64,000 nucleotides of DNA, taken from positions 179,479 to 243,478 of the forward strand of contig VTPC01090557.1 of assembly GCA_011009095.1 (NCBI GenBank). Direction: 5' to 3'. Below, one piece after another: positions 51,986-63,440 of the stretch. The stretch's first letter is position 1; each line of letters begins with the position of its first letter. The notes under the pieces are model-generated. The model saw only the letters and a program-made list of their open reading frames with translations. It was not told the origin of the DNA and ran no database searches. A program made the position numbers and the translations under genes. Source of the DNA: Ignelater luminosus (Eukaryota; Arthropoda; Insecta; Coleoptera; Elateridae).

Positions 51986-52446
51986 TAAATTTTAGTTTCG
52001 TAGAAAACTTAGTAACCCAGATATTGGTAGCGATTTTAGTAATCAAAGAATATTTAAATAGATTACATTTGCAATTGAATGCAACGGATTTATTAGCAAA
52101 CTCAACACGAACAAGCGACACAATGACATAGGACAGCTTTTGGTCACAACAATGTCACAAAAGAAGGATGCTAGGTGCAATTTTCAAGGTTATCATCTTA
52201 TTCGCATCACTCTGTATATAACATCAGCATGGTGTTTGCTTTATTATTATTATTATTATTATTTTTTGTCTTCCTCATAACATGCATAACATGCTAGAGC
52301 GTTAAAAACGTTATTAAACTTGCATATTTTACAAATGTAAGTAGTAAATTGTAAAGATAAATTTCCTCCCCAGCTCATTACAGAAACTAATGAAGTATTA
52401 ATTATTCCAATTATATTCTAATTACTATTATGAGATACTATCAGAG
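51986..52446. other. Upstream flank of the first ZAD zinc-finger gene
   Basis: Short AT-rich region with an (ATT)n microsatellite at about 52238-52264. It should hold the promoter of the gene starting at 52447. Confidence 0.5.
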
Positions 52447-54054
52447 ATGGAATCAACAGCTGACCAGTTCGCGTATCAATTACCACCAGAAGAATTAACC
52501 ACTGCAGTTTTTGATAAAATTTGTAGAGCCTGTTTATCTTTAAAAGATACAGCAATCATATACGAAATAACCCACGAAAATATCCACTTGCATGAGATTT
52601 TTAAAAATTGTGCTTCAGTTCAGGTAGGTGAGTCTTAATAATGTTTTATATTACCTTGCCAATAATCTCGCTATTACTTTTAGATAGAGAAAGATGATAA
52701 TTTACCACAGGCTATTTGTAAATCCTGTATACAATTGCTAATACAATTATACACATTTAAGCAACAATGTGAACGTTCTGATCTATTGCTAAGAACAGTA
52801 TTAAATAAGGAAAATAGTATAAAACAGGAACAGAATGATGGAAATGCAGATGTATTTGTGAATGAAACAACAAGAAGTAATAAGAAATTTGTTACTAAAA
52901 TTCGTAATCCCAGACCGCTTTGTTTAAGAATTCAACGAAATGCATCGTACAGAAGAAATGTTCAACAAGTTCAAGTTAAAGGGAAGAGTGATGCTGACAA
53001 AGCGAAGAATCTATCATATTTCTGTAAGCATTGCAATGAGACATTCAACTCGTTTAATCAACTCAAGACTCATCGACAGCAAGTGAAGCATCCACGACCA
53101 CGTAATTATGTATGTCCAGAATGTTATAAACCGTTTTCATACAGTCATTTGCAACAACATATGAGAACTCATACAAAAGAAAAACCCTTTGCTTGTCAAG
53201 TTTGTCAGATGCAATTTAGTTTAAAATGTAATTTACGACGACACATGATGATACATACTGGGGAAAGGCCTCACACATGTGAGATATGTGGTAAAGGTAA
53301 ATGAGACTGCAATTGATGTACTAAGATATTTTTTAGTATCACTTATTTATGTTGCACAGGTTTTATTCAAGCTACAACACTTGAGGAACACAAACGTAGC
53401 CATACGGGGGAAACTCCTTTTGTCTGTAGTTATTGTGGTATGAGTTTTAGCAAGTCTTACAATCACAAGAGTCATTTACGTCGTCATCTAATTGAAAAAG
53501 GAGATACCAAGAAATTAAATGGTTCTTTTAAATGTAATGTGTGCCACCGCTTATTTACAACTAAAGGAATATTGAAAACGCACATGTTAACACATGGGGA
53601 AAAGACCTTTTTATGTAGTCAGTGTGGTAAAGGTTTTGTGAGCAATGCAGGATTAATTTCTCATAGTAAAGTTCACACAGGCGTTAAACCATACACATGT
53701 ACTGAATGTAACAAAGCTTTTTCACAATTAGGAAGTTTAAAATCTCATATGCTCATACATACAGGACAGAAGCCTTTTGTTTGCAAAGTGTGTTCGAAGG
53801 CTTTCACTCAACGAAATCATCTCAAGTATCATATGAGAACACATAGTGGAGAAAGACCATACAACTGTACATATTGTGGTAAATCATTTGCATTAAAAGG
53901 AACACTGACTATACATATTCGGACACATACAGGCGAAACTCCGTACCTATGTGATATTTGTAACAGAGGATTTTATGATTCTAGTAGTATGAAGAAGCAT
54001 AAACGGGGGCATGGACGAGTGGATGGCAATACTTCAATTATAAATAAATTATAA
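52447..54054 (+). CDS. ZAD C2H2 zinc-finger protein 1, three exons, 494 aa, 11 fingers
   Basis: A probable sequence-specific nuclear DNA-binding protein. Exons: 52447-52623, 52684-53296 and 53360-54054; GT-AG, consistent phase, 1485 nt. The N-terminal ZAD (zinc-finger-associated, dimerisation) domain has its cysteine pairs in ICRACL (exon 1) and ICKSC (exon 2). A basic linker of about 80 residues precedes 11 C2H2 fingers, from FCKHCNETFNSFNQLKTHR to [20 protein letters not shown]. Finger links such as THTKEKP, HTGERP and HSGERP are of the canonical type. AATAAA at 54133-54138 is a likely poly(A) signal. Intron positions, exon 3 length (695 nt) and most fingers match the paralogue at 61699-63440, so the two are a local duplication. 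Targets unknown. Confidence 0.93.
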
Positions 54055-54619
54055 CAGCATTATTATCATTATAAGTTAATGCTTAGTACCAAAATACAGT
54101 AATTGTAAATGTAATAATAATAATAATAAGCAAATAAACATTTTATTTATTATACAGAATGGTCCAAATTAAATAAATGCAAGGTATTTTAGAAACCAGA
54201 ATAGGTAGAAGAAACTGAATACACTATTTTTTCCTTTTTGATTGATTGATGCAATCAGAATTTATATATTTTTGTTTGTTTTTGAGTTTAGTTCTTTTCC
54301 GACTGGAATTGAATTAAATTTTTTTTAGCTTTCAAAAATTAATATCTTTTGAGAAAAGAAAAATTAGACTTTAGTATTGACACCAATACTTGAAATTCAA
54401 TTTCTTGCTGTAGGGCATAGAGTAAACTGATCAAGTCAGAATAATTTATAATTTGACCAAGTTATATTATTTCATAATTTTTTAATTTGGTTTGTCAAAT
54501 TGACAGGTTTGAAATGTTTGCATTTTTCTTCTAATCTGTTGTGAGTACTGTTGTCATGTTGGCAACACTGTCATGTTATCAATCTTGAAGTTGTTTTTAG
54601 CATTCTGATGGTAACAAGA

Positions 54620-54824
54620 GATCATTAAAATTTCAGGCTATGAAATTTTTCCGTAGGGCACGCCAACCAAGGCCAATACACAACCTACAAATTACAAAAT
54701 CAATTAATAACACAATAAAACAAATTCAAACTGTCAATTTGACAGATAATTTTTACTCAGAATGGATTAACCTAAGACATGAATTTTTTTTCATAGCCTA
54801 CTGGCAACTGAAATTTTAATGATC
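54620..54824. repeat. Short inverted-repeat element relic
   Basis: GATCATTAAAATTTCAG at 54620-54636 is perfectly inverted at 54808-54824, and GGCTATGAAA inside the left arm is inverted inside the right arm. The spacer of about 170 bp is non-coding. No clear target duplication. Confidence 0.45.
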
Positions 54825-55324
54825 GCATGTTATAATGATTAAAGAAGTAAACCAACCACAGACGATAAATTGAAATGGACTCAACACGTCACACTCTAAG
54901 CGAACAACTGCGTGTTGACTTATGATATTCTGCGACGTTTCCCTCTAGCGTAGCATTGGGCTTATGGTGTAACTAACCTTATTTAACGTCCACCATATTC
55001 CTCTAGCCACCTCCTTCCTCACTCGATTTATCGTCTGTGAAACCAATTCTTCAAAATCCTTTGCTATTTTCAAACGTCTACCGATCAAGAAGCCCTTCAA
55101 CAGGCTAAGGGCTAAGAGCAGTGCTGCCAACTCTTATTTTTACATTTCGTATAAAATTTCTATCAAAGAAATCAGGAGACTATAATATCTAAAACAAGAG
55201 AAAATCAAGAATTGATATGATATGGTTAAAAACTTATTATGATTCATATTGAAAAATTGAAATAACAGCTTATCCTACACGACAACATTATTAATTAATT
55301 GTAGACCATAAATTAGAAACATTG

Positions 55325-55845
55325 CACAGGTCGCCGGCAATTTCTTGATCGGCCCAAATAACTCGAGAAACCCGAACGGCTAGACAGAGAAATTCAAAGG
55401 GCCGAAAAATCCCAAGACTTAACAGGCCAGAACGGCACAAACAGCCCGACAGACCCGAGAAACCCAAAGGGCCAAAAAATATAAAACTTTCGACAGGCCC
55501 AAACGGTCCAAAGGCACGAACGGTCCGATAAACCCTTATGGCCTGACAGATCCGAGAGGTCTGACATGACCAAGAGATTCAAACGGCCCGATAGACCCGA
55601 AGGATCGAGAAGTCCAAAAGACCTAATAGGTCCGACAGACCCGAGAAGCCCGAAAAGTCCTGCCTGCCCAATGCTCAAAAAGGCCCGAACGGCTCGATAA
55701 ACCATTATAGCCCGACAGACTCGAAAGGTGTGACATACCCAATAGATCCAAACGGCCCGATAGACCCGAATGGTCGAAAAGTACAAAAAGCCCGATTGAC
55801 CAGACGTAGGCCCGAAAAGGGGCTGTGGCGGTGTCACTGTCAAGT
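55325..55845 (-). repeat. GC-rich minisatellite array, copy J
   Basis: A reverse-orientation array with two higher-order units: AACGGCCCGATAGACCCGAA occurs near 55583 and again near 55759, each preceded by a run ending TCTGACATG or TGTGACATA, about 175 bp apart. Overlapping minus-strand frames of up to 149 codons are Ser/Gly/Phe-rich repeat artefacts. The start near 55325 retains ACTTCTTGATCGGCCC-type flank but not the TAGAG terminus. Confidence 0.75.
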
Positions 55846-56119
55846 TGTATCATTTGCACCGTCTTACGTCGGCCCTGACATAAACTTTATTTAACAAACC
55901 TATTGAGCACCGAAATATTAATTTAGGTTAATGCTAACGAAGTCTTTTTCTAACACTATCCATTAGCTCTTAGGCAAAATTTATTTTTGCTAACTTTTAA
56001 AAAACTTTACGCCTCAATTGCTTTTCATTTTGAGTTTTTCAACCTTTATCATAAACTTTCTTTAAAATAATTGCCAAAAAGTCTTTGAAGGATTGTTGTT
56101 TTTAGGCACAAAGGCTCTA

Positions 56120-56143
56120 TTCTCTCTCTCTCTCTCTCTCTCT
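56120..56143. repeat. (CT)n microsatellite
   Basis: About twelve CT dinucleotides in a row. Confidence 0.95.
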
Positions 56144-56429
56144 GCTTTCCCGGAGCAAGTCTTTTTTGCACGTGTGGGTTTCCAGTAAATGTTTGCTCCC
56201 GAGAATTACTTGTCATACATACGTGATCCATTCGTATAGAAAACCACCGAATCCTGTACTTCTTATGCAGTCTTAACCGATCGTCCGCCTGTGTTAATCT
56301 GTAAGTGGACAAACGCATTTTTTTTACTAAGTCGGCTGTGCTAGCGTGACCGGTGTTAAATCCCTTTCCAAGCTGAAACCCTACATTTCGCATTCTGAGG
56401 TGGGCGTCGTGGTCTTCTTCCTTATCTAA

Positions 56430-57080
56430 GTTGGGAGGTCCGGCAATCTCAATAAAACCTCAAATCCAGCCGTAGGGGTCGTCCTCATTGCATCGGTTAC
56501 CCAGGCAGACCAGGCGTTGTGGCTTGACCAGCCTTTGAACGATGATGGTACGCTCTACCTGAACCATGTAGTACTCTAGACTCCAATAGGCTATTTGAGG
56601 ATTAATTCCTCAGAGTCTACCTACGACCTGGCAAAGCTGTCGGAGTATAGCTGTCGACTTGGTTACCACCTTGTCGACATGTGACTTCCAGCTTAATCTC
56701 CTTTTTAAGGTCACTTCTAAGTACGTGACCTTCTGCGCGAAAGGCATAGGTCTACCGTACAATATGAGTTCCTTTAAACCTTCTATTTTTTTCTGTTGAT
56801 GAAAAGAATTACTTTAGTCTTAGATGGACTGACCTAATGTCATTGTCATTACACCATCTTTTTACGATCCTGCAGACCATTTACATTCGTTGAAAAAGCG
56901 ATCAGTGACTAACACTAGACCATTGTTTGCGTATGCCTGAGCAAGAAAACCGTCTGCTGTTAAGCGCTCCAAAAGATCATCCATTATATTAGACACCAAA
57001 GATGGGATGAAAGGCAGCCTTTCTGTAGTAGTCTCCTATAGCAGCTTCTTACTTCTAGTGCGGGCTTCACCTAGTTAATC
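56430..57080 (-). pseudogene. R1-like non-LTR retrotransposon reverse transcriptase relic
   Basis: The minus strand in broken frames gives VSNIMDDLLERLTADGF, LAQAYANNGLVLVTDRFF (YADD box altered to YANN), KKIEGLKELILYGRPM, KVTYLEVTLKRRLSWKSHVD and GINPQIAYW. The order and spacing follow the palm and thumb of R1-type reverse transcriptases. Several stops are present. No endonuclease part was seen. Confidence 0.75.
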
Positions 57081-58172
57081 AATGTGAGTATCACGTATTC
57101 ATAAATATTCACACAATACAAGCATTCGCTCAACTAGACTGTAGATACTTTTGGAAATTTCGTCTAAAAGCCATATAACGATGCAATTGATCTCGAAGAT
57201 CTAACTGGCATTAAAAGTCAGAGTACTGGAACAGTTTTATTTTCAATGCCAATTTCAGAACTTCAATTTTAAAACTTTCAGGATATGCGTCATTGATAAC
57301 CTAGTATACTACATTTGTCAATCTGCACACGCAGTTGGATGGAACGGCCCTGATTGTTGTCACAATTGTATCCATGGCTATAAACCACTGATTAAAGTTA
57401 ATCAATGATGAAAGTACCAGGCCTTAAACTTTCTGAAATTCTTCTTTTATAGTTTATCAACCGAACTAAAAAAGTTCAGTTGCTAAACTCGATTTGTCTG
57501 TTTGTATGTGTGTTTCAATTTCTGGCCAGTCTACCTCACATATGATTATGATTTAGACGTAGAATTTTACGCTGATTACGAATATTAAGAATTACATTTC
57601 TATATATCGGTTATAATAAAATAGTAATGCTTGCATTTTTAGTTCGTTTTATTTTCAATTGGCAACCCTGCGCATAAGAAACAAAAACAATAATGTGTGG
57701 CGTATCCATACTATAACCTCAATTCTCAAGTGTTACAATTGTGTTAATTAAACAAATGTATCTACTCATTAGTTTTGTAATATAGCAGTCTGCTTCAAAT
57801 TTAAATTCATTAAAATTATTGTAGAGGTTCCATCTACAACTTTTTATTTGTTTACATTCTACGGCTCCACATGATACATCGTTTCATTCTTTTATTCTGA
57901 AAAACTCTTCTATTACTCTATGTATCACGTGATCGTTCGCAACGCTCCAACTTCCATACAGAAAACGCAGAAAATCGAATGTACTTTTGGAATGTGTTGG
58001 GTGTTCTCGGTGTTCTCCAGTTACCGCATCGTGAGATCTTACCTCCAGCGCCAGACGATAACTAGATTTCTATAAAATGTATACTTGCTTTCCCTACCCA
58101 ATAAATTCCTAAATTATTTTGTTTCAGGTAAAACAACCTTTCTGTAGATATAGATACGCTGGACTTGAATAA

Positions 58173-59579
58173 ATGCAAAACCGAAGAGGTCCAGATATGA
58201 AGTCAGACAAAAATGGCACGTTCCAGGACAGCACATTACACAATAATATAATTCTCCCCAAATGTAGTTTAAACAGACTTATACCCAATCGTAACAGCAA
58301 AAGACATCTACAGTGTAATATATGCAGTTATAGATGTGCCAGGAAGAGCGATTTACGCACACATGTGCGTGTTCATAGCGACGAGAAACCTTTCAAGTGT
58401 AATATATGCATTTACAAATGTAAAAAGAAGACCCACTTACGAATACATATGCGCATTCATAGTGGCGAAAAGCCTTTTGAGTGTAATATATGCGATTATA
58501 AATGTACAGTAAAAAGTAGTTTACGAAGTCATATGTACGTTCATAGTGGCGAGAAGCCTTTTGAGTGTGATATCTGTGACTATAAATGTACACAAGCATC
58601 CAACTTACAAGTACATATGCGGGTTCATAGTGGCGAGAAACCTTTCGCGTGTAATGTATGCGATTATAAATGTACAGTGAAAAGCTCTGTACAAAACCAT
58701 ATGCTTATTCATAGTGGTAAGAAACTTTTCGAATGTAATATATGCGATTACAAATGTGCAGTAGGAAGCAGTTTACGAAGACATATGAGCGTTCATAATG
58801 GCGAGAAATCTTTTGAATGTAATATATGTGATTACAAATGTGCAGTAGGAAGCAGTTTACAAAGACATATAGGCGTCGTCCATAATGGCGAGAAACCTTT
58901 TGAATGTAATATATGCGATTACAAATGTGCTCTAGGAAGCCGTTTACGAAGACATATGGGCGTTCACAATGTCGAGAAACTGTTTGATTGTAATATATGT
59001 TGTTATAAAGGTACAACTAAAGGTAATTTACAAAGCCATATGCACGTTCATAGTGAGGAGAAACCATTTGGTTGTAGTATATGCGGTTTTAAATTCAAAC
59101 AGAAAACCCAATTGCGAATACATCTGCGTGTTCATAGTGACGAAAGACCTTTTAAATGTGACATATGTGATTATAAATGTACAAAAGCGGGCAATTTACA
59201 AGTACATCTGCGAGTTCATAGTGGTGAGAAACCTTTTGAGTGTAATATATGCCATTTTAAATGCACAACGAAAGGTAATTTACAAAGGCATACGCAAATT
59301 CATAGTGACGAGAAACCTTTTGGATGTAATGTATGCGGTTACAAATGCAAACTGAAAAGGGGTTTACAAAACCATATACGTGTTCATTGTGGCGAGAAGT
59401 CTTTTGTATGTGATATATGCCATCATAAATTTTCACGGAAAGGCAATTTACGAAACCACATGCGCGTCCATAGTGGCGAGAAGCCTTTTGAGTGTAAAAT
59501 ATGCAGTTATAAATGTAGAACTAAAAGCAATCTCCAAAGACATATGAGTATTCATAGTCGAAAAGCCTTTGACGCGTGA
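58173..59579 (+). CDS. C2H2 zinc-finger protein with 15 tandem fingers, 468 aa
   Basis: A probable nuclear DNA-binding protein. The coding region is a single exon; a likely splice acceptor near 58127 suggests an upstream non-coding exon. After about 45 residues without a domain, 15 nearly identical fingers follow from QCNICSYRC, mostly C-x2-C-x12-H-x3-H with linker HSGEKPF. Finger 7 has an extra residue between its histidines (HIGVVH). Most have Cys where the core Phe usually stands (CDICDYKCT). There is no ZAD domain. The frame ends HSRKAFDA. An apparent 2-bp loss at about 59557 caused this stop, because in another frame (59569 on) DICGYKSLKKSHLQSHLRVH continues a sixteenth finger. AATAAA at 59898-59903 could serve as poly(A) signal. 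Confidence 0.85.
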   Translation: MQNRRGPDMKSDKNGTFQDSTLHNNIILPKCSLNRLIPNRNSKRHLQCNICSYRCARKSDLRTHVRVHSDEKPFKCNICIYKCKKKTHLRIHMRIHSGEKPFECNICDYKCTVKSSLRSHMYVHSGEKPFECDICDYKCTQASNLQVHMRVHSGEKPFACNVCDYKCTVKSSVQNHMLIHSGKKLFECNICDYKCAVGSSLRRHMSVHNGEKSFECNICDYKCAVGSSLQRHIGVVHNGEKPFECNICDYKCALGSRLRRHMGVHNVEKLFDCNICCYKGTTKGNLQSHMHVHSEEKPFGCSICGFKFKQKTQLRIHLRVHSDERPFKCDICDYKCTKAGNLQVHLRVHSGEKPFECNICHFKCTTKGNLQRHTQIHSDEKPFGCNVCGYKCKLKRGLQNHIRVHCGEKSFVCDICHHKFSRKGNLRNHMRVHSGEKPFECKICSYKCRTKSNLQRHMSIHSRKAFDA

Positions 59580-59680
59580 TATATGTGGTTATAAAAGTTT
59601 AAAGAAAAGTCATTTACAAAGCCATTTGCGAGTTCATAATGGAAAAAGACCTTTTGAGTCTTTAGGTCTGTTCGTTTGCT
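59569..59680 (+). pseudogene. Out-of-frame remnant of a sixteenth zinc finger
   Basis: DICGYKSLKKSHLQSHLRVH followed by NGKRPFES continues the finger array in a shifted frame just past the present stop. Restoring frame would need two bases near AGTCGAAAAGCC, where other repeats read AGTGGCGAGAAGCC. Confidence 0.7.
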
Positions 59681-61698
59681 TGCTCAATTTGCTTCAAGCA
59701 GAGGCAGTCGAGCATTGTCACGTGACTAAAGAGAGCAGGTTCAAGCACTTTACTCCATTTTAAGCAAACGAAAGACTTGTTTAAAAACTGAAAAATAATT
59801 GGCTGTTTCTAATCTAAAAGAGTAATATTCAAGGTATTGTTTTATGTTAGTTATGTTATGTTGTTACGTATGAGAGGAGAACTGAAGTTTTTTTTAAAAT
59901 AAATAGTTTTTCATATTTATGTATGTGTATATTTTATACTTACAAATAAAAACGTTAAAACTTTAAAAGTTTTACTACAGACGGTATTTTATTAACAACC
60001 ATTCTATTTTGGTATTAAAAATACGATGGATCTGTTTAGATATTACGATTCTATAGGTGATCTTTGTGTTAAGCTTTGTTGTGGTTCACAATTGTGATTA
60101 ATAAAAGCAAAAAAAAAGGTTTAAAATTTGAATATTTCTTTTAACATAAAGGCATTTTTAGATACACAGTCCTTGAATCACAAGACGAATTTCATAATAA
60201 TAACCGCAGATCGTTGATAATAAAATTATTGACAGATAAATTATTAAATGGCTGTCACAAATGTCACTGAAGTTTAGCCACACTCTAAAAGAGGCCACTT
60301 TGACAGTTACATATTTTCTTAGCTATCTGAAATGAAAAGTTATTTGAACAGTGTTGCCGATGGTATAGAGTTTATATAAAAAACTGTAGCAGCGACTTCG
60401 CCTATCTCAGAAGTTCGATGTACGAACTTCGAAGTTTCGAAAAAGATGAGCACTAGGAATATTGTGAGTGTTATATCGGTTATTATAACTGATGTTAATA
60501 ACGCATGAATTGGTTAAATACGAACATAACCTAATAAACATTGTCATTTTTACCAATCTTTACTGTTTTTACTCTTATATACCCAGTCTAAAGTGAGTAT
60601 AAAAGATCGTGCTCTATACTTTTATACTTTCAAAATCTGAACGCCTAATACATATGAGTAAAGGCCGTTTTATATTATACTTTTTTCGGCTAAACTATTT
60701 ACTAAACTAGTTACTACACTATATTGCATACTATATTGAGCTTAAATTTCCTGCCTCTATTTAGGATATTTTAAAGGTAGCTGCCAAAGTTGTTGCCAAT
60801 GTCGCCAACAATATATTATAAATACATAAAAAATTTCGATTCCAGAGTTATTACTTATTAGTTATAAAAGGTTGGTACCACTGGAAATCGCTCTAATGCG
60901 CAGGTCTAGTATACAAACTTGGCTGAAAAATAGGACTGGGCCTAGTTTTAAATCTAGAATCTAGCATGAAAACTTGGAAGCAATTGTTTTGATTTACATT
61001 ATCCAAGTCGAACTTGTTTTGAATTTAGTCAAAGTTCTAGACGTAAAAAAAGTATAATGTAAAACGGCCTTAATGGTAACGGAACGCGATTAGAGTACTG
61101 CGGGTGCGTTCCACTTAAAGTTCATGTCAGATACTGTAACTGCCCACACCCAACACGTTAAATTAGTGAAAAATTGAGCATCCTTGTTATTTAAAAACAG
61201 AAGTTTAATAAACATTTCAAGATGTGGCAGAAAGAGTTAATTTTATTATTATTGTAATTGTAACAGAACAATGTGTTTACTAATTTATTACAGTTAGTAA
61301 TTTCTGAAAGCTGAAATTCACTATACGAATAATCGTCCCAGTCGTATCACAGATTAAATAAGGGTCAGATGTTTCACTTCGACAGATTTCTGGATTCTAT
61401 TACTCTCTCTTTCCAAGCAACTTCCAGAGCTTGCGATTTTGACATGTACTCCATGTACTGCGCAAGCAACACAACTTGGTATGCACTTTTCATAAAACGC
61501 GTGTAAAAGAGTAGGCGTGATAAACTCTCAGAGCTGCAAATATAAATGAGCAGAGACAAAAAATGGGAACATTGGTGGTATAGGGAGTGAAATATCTAAC
61601 TTTTATTTAATCTGTGATCATATAGAAAGGCACAGCCTACACTGCCAAATCTCAATCTCAAAAGCTGAGAAGACTAATTTTTTACGGCCACAATAAAA
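59681..61698. other. Intergenic sequence before the second ZAD gene
   Basis: AT-rich, no supported gene. An ATG at about 60445 followed after six codons by GTGAGT could be an orphan first exon, and a minus-strand frame at 61374-61559 follows an acceptor-like TTTGCAG, but neither can be joined to other exons. Confidence 0.4.
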
Positions 61699-63440
61699 AT
61701 GGAATCGACAGAACAGATTTCCTTTGAACTACCACCAGACAAATTATCGATGACAGATTTTAATAAAGCATGTAGAGCTTGCTTGACATCAACAGAAACT
61801 GCAAACATATTTGACATAACCTATGAAAACATTAATTTACATGAAATTTTTAAAACTTGCGCTTCAGTTCAGGTTGGATTTGTTTTTTTTTTCAACATTA
61901 AAAGCTTCTGATAATCGGATAGTAAGTACCTTTGTTATTTCCAGATGGATAAAAACGATAATCTACCGCAGAATATTTGTGAATCTTGTCTAGTACTCTT
62001 AATACAGCTGTATGAATTTAAACAGCAATGTCAACGATCTGATCTACTACTACGAATAGTATTAAACCAAGAAACTATAAAGCAGGAAGAAGAGAAAGTG
62101 GAAGAACGAATAATAAGTACTGAAGAAGCAAACAATGGTAAGAAGTTCTATACTAAGATTAAAGAAGAAATCATAGAAGACAATAAGGAATTAGATAGTG
62201 ATGAAATTGCAAACAAACATAAGAAACCAGAGGCAGAATTTATAGAGGGATCAGTGAACAATAATAAGGGATCAACTGTGATGCTGATAGAGGACATACC
62301 AAGGAATAATCAGGAAGGAACAAGACACAACAAAAAATTAGATACTCGAGTGTTAACGGGCTCAAAAATTCAATGTGCTCAAAAAAAGGATAAATATACA
62401 AGGAAATCATATTTCTGTCAACATTGTAAAGAGATATTTGATTCGTATGATAAGCTCAAGATACATCGGCAACAAGTAAAGCATCCACGATATTTGACTA
62501 AGGCATGTCCAGAATGTTCCAAGCCACTTACATCTAAAAGCTGGAAACTACATATGAGAACACATACAAAAGAAAAACCATACACTTGTCAAATATGTCA
62601 GAAGCAATTTAGTTTGAAATGTAATTTGCAACGACATGTAATGATACATACTGGCGAAAGGCCTCATAAATGTGAGGTGTGTGGTAAAGGTAGATCAAAT
62701 TGCAATTTATTAATGTAATTAGTACAATTTATTTATGCTCTACAGGTTTCATTCAAGCTATAGCGCTTCAGGATCACAAGCGCATCCACACAGGAGAAAC
62801 TCCTTTTGTCTGCAGTTACTGTGGTAAGCGCTTTAGAGTGTCGGCCAAACACAAGACTCATTTACTTCGCCATTTAATTGAAAACGGGAATACCGCTAAT
62901 CCAAATGGATCCTTTAAATGTAATGTATGCAATCGCTTTCTTATAAGCAGAAAAACATTGAATACTCACATGCTGACGCATGGGGAAAAAAGATTTTTAT
63001 GTAGTTGGTGCGGTAAAGGTTTTGTCACTAAAGCAGGATTAAATTCTCATAGTAAAGTTCACACAGGCATTAAACCATACTCCTGTACTAAATGTAACAA
63101 AACCTTTTCACAGCAAGGAAGTTTAAAATCTCATACGTACACACATACAGGAGAGAAGCCATTTGTCTGCAAACTATGTCCAAAGGCTTTTGCTCAACCA
63201 AATCATCTTAAGGAGCATATGAGAACACACAGTGGTGAAAGACCATACAACTGTACATATTGTGATAAATCATTTGCATTGAAAGGAAACTTGACCATAC
63301 ATATTCGAACACACACAGGAGAAACTCCATTCATATGTGATATTTGTAATAGGGGTTTTTATGATTCCAGTAGCATGAAGAAACATAGACGAGGGCATGG
63401 ACAAAGGAATGCTAATAGCACAGTTATAAATAAATCATAA
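61699..63440 (+). CDS. ZAD C2H2 zinc-finger protein 2, three exons, 537 aa
   Basis: Paralogue of the gene at 52447-54054 and likely a nuclear DNA-binding regulator. Exons: 61699-61872, 61945-62689 and 62746-63440; GT-AG, consistent phase, 1614 nt. The ZAD domain is split by the same intron: ACRACL in exon 1 and ICESC in exon 2. The linker is about 45 residues longer than in paralogue 1 and rich in Glu and Lys ([13 protein letters not shown]). Eleven C2H2 fingers follow, from [19 protein letters not shown] to [20 protein letters not shown], aligned one for one with paralogue 1. Exon 3 has exactly the same length in both. Finger 6 ([20 protein letters not shown]) and the second finger ([12 protein letters not shown]) differ most. 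AATAAA at 63576-63581 is a likely poly(A) signal. Confidence 0.93.

Larger units (their letters stand above)
54055..58172. other. Intergenic region between zinc-finger genes
   Basis: It holds a possible small inverted-repeat element, array copy J, a CT microsatellite and an R1-like relic, all listed separately. From 57100 to 58130 the sequence is AT-rich; a likely splice acceptor, TTGTTTCAG at about 58119-58127, suggests a 5' UTR intron of the next gene. No other exon is supported. Confidence 0.5.

Noticed and set aside
54945..55130. Minus-strand frame with a hydrophobic start and basic tail
   Set aside because: No family match that I recognise, no splice signals, short; not supported as a gene.
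60445..60480. Possible first exon: ATG and six codons followed by GTGAGT
   Set aside because: No compatible downstream exon on the plus strand before the ZAD gene; chance occurrence is likely.
61374..61559. Minus-strand frame after an acceptor-like TTTGCAG
   Set aside because: It could be a terminal exon, but no upstream exon is found in the adjacent sequence and no domain is recognisable.
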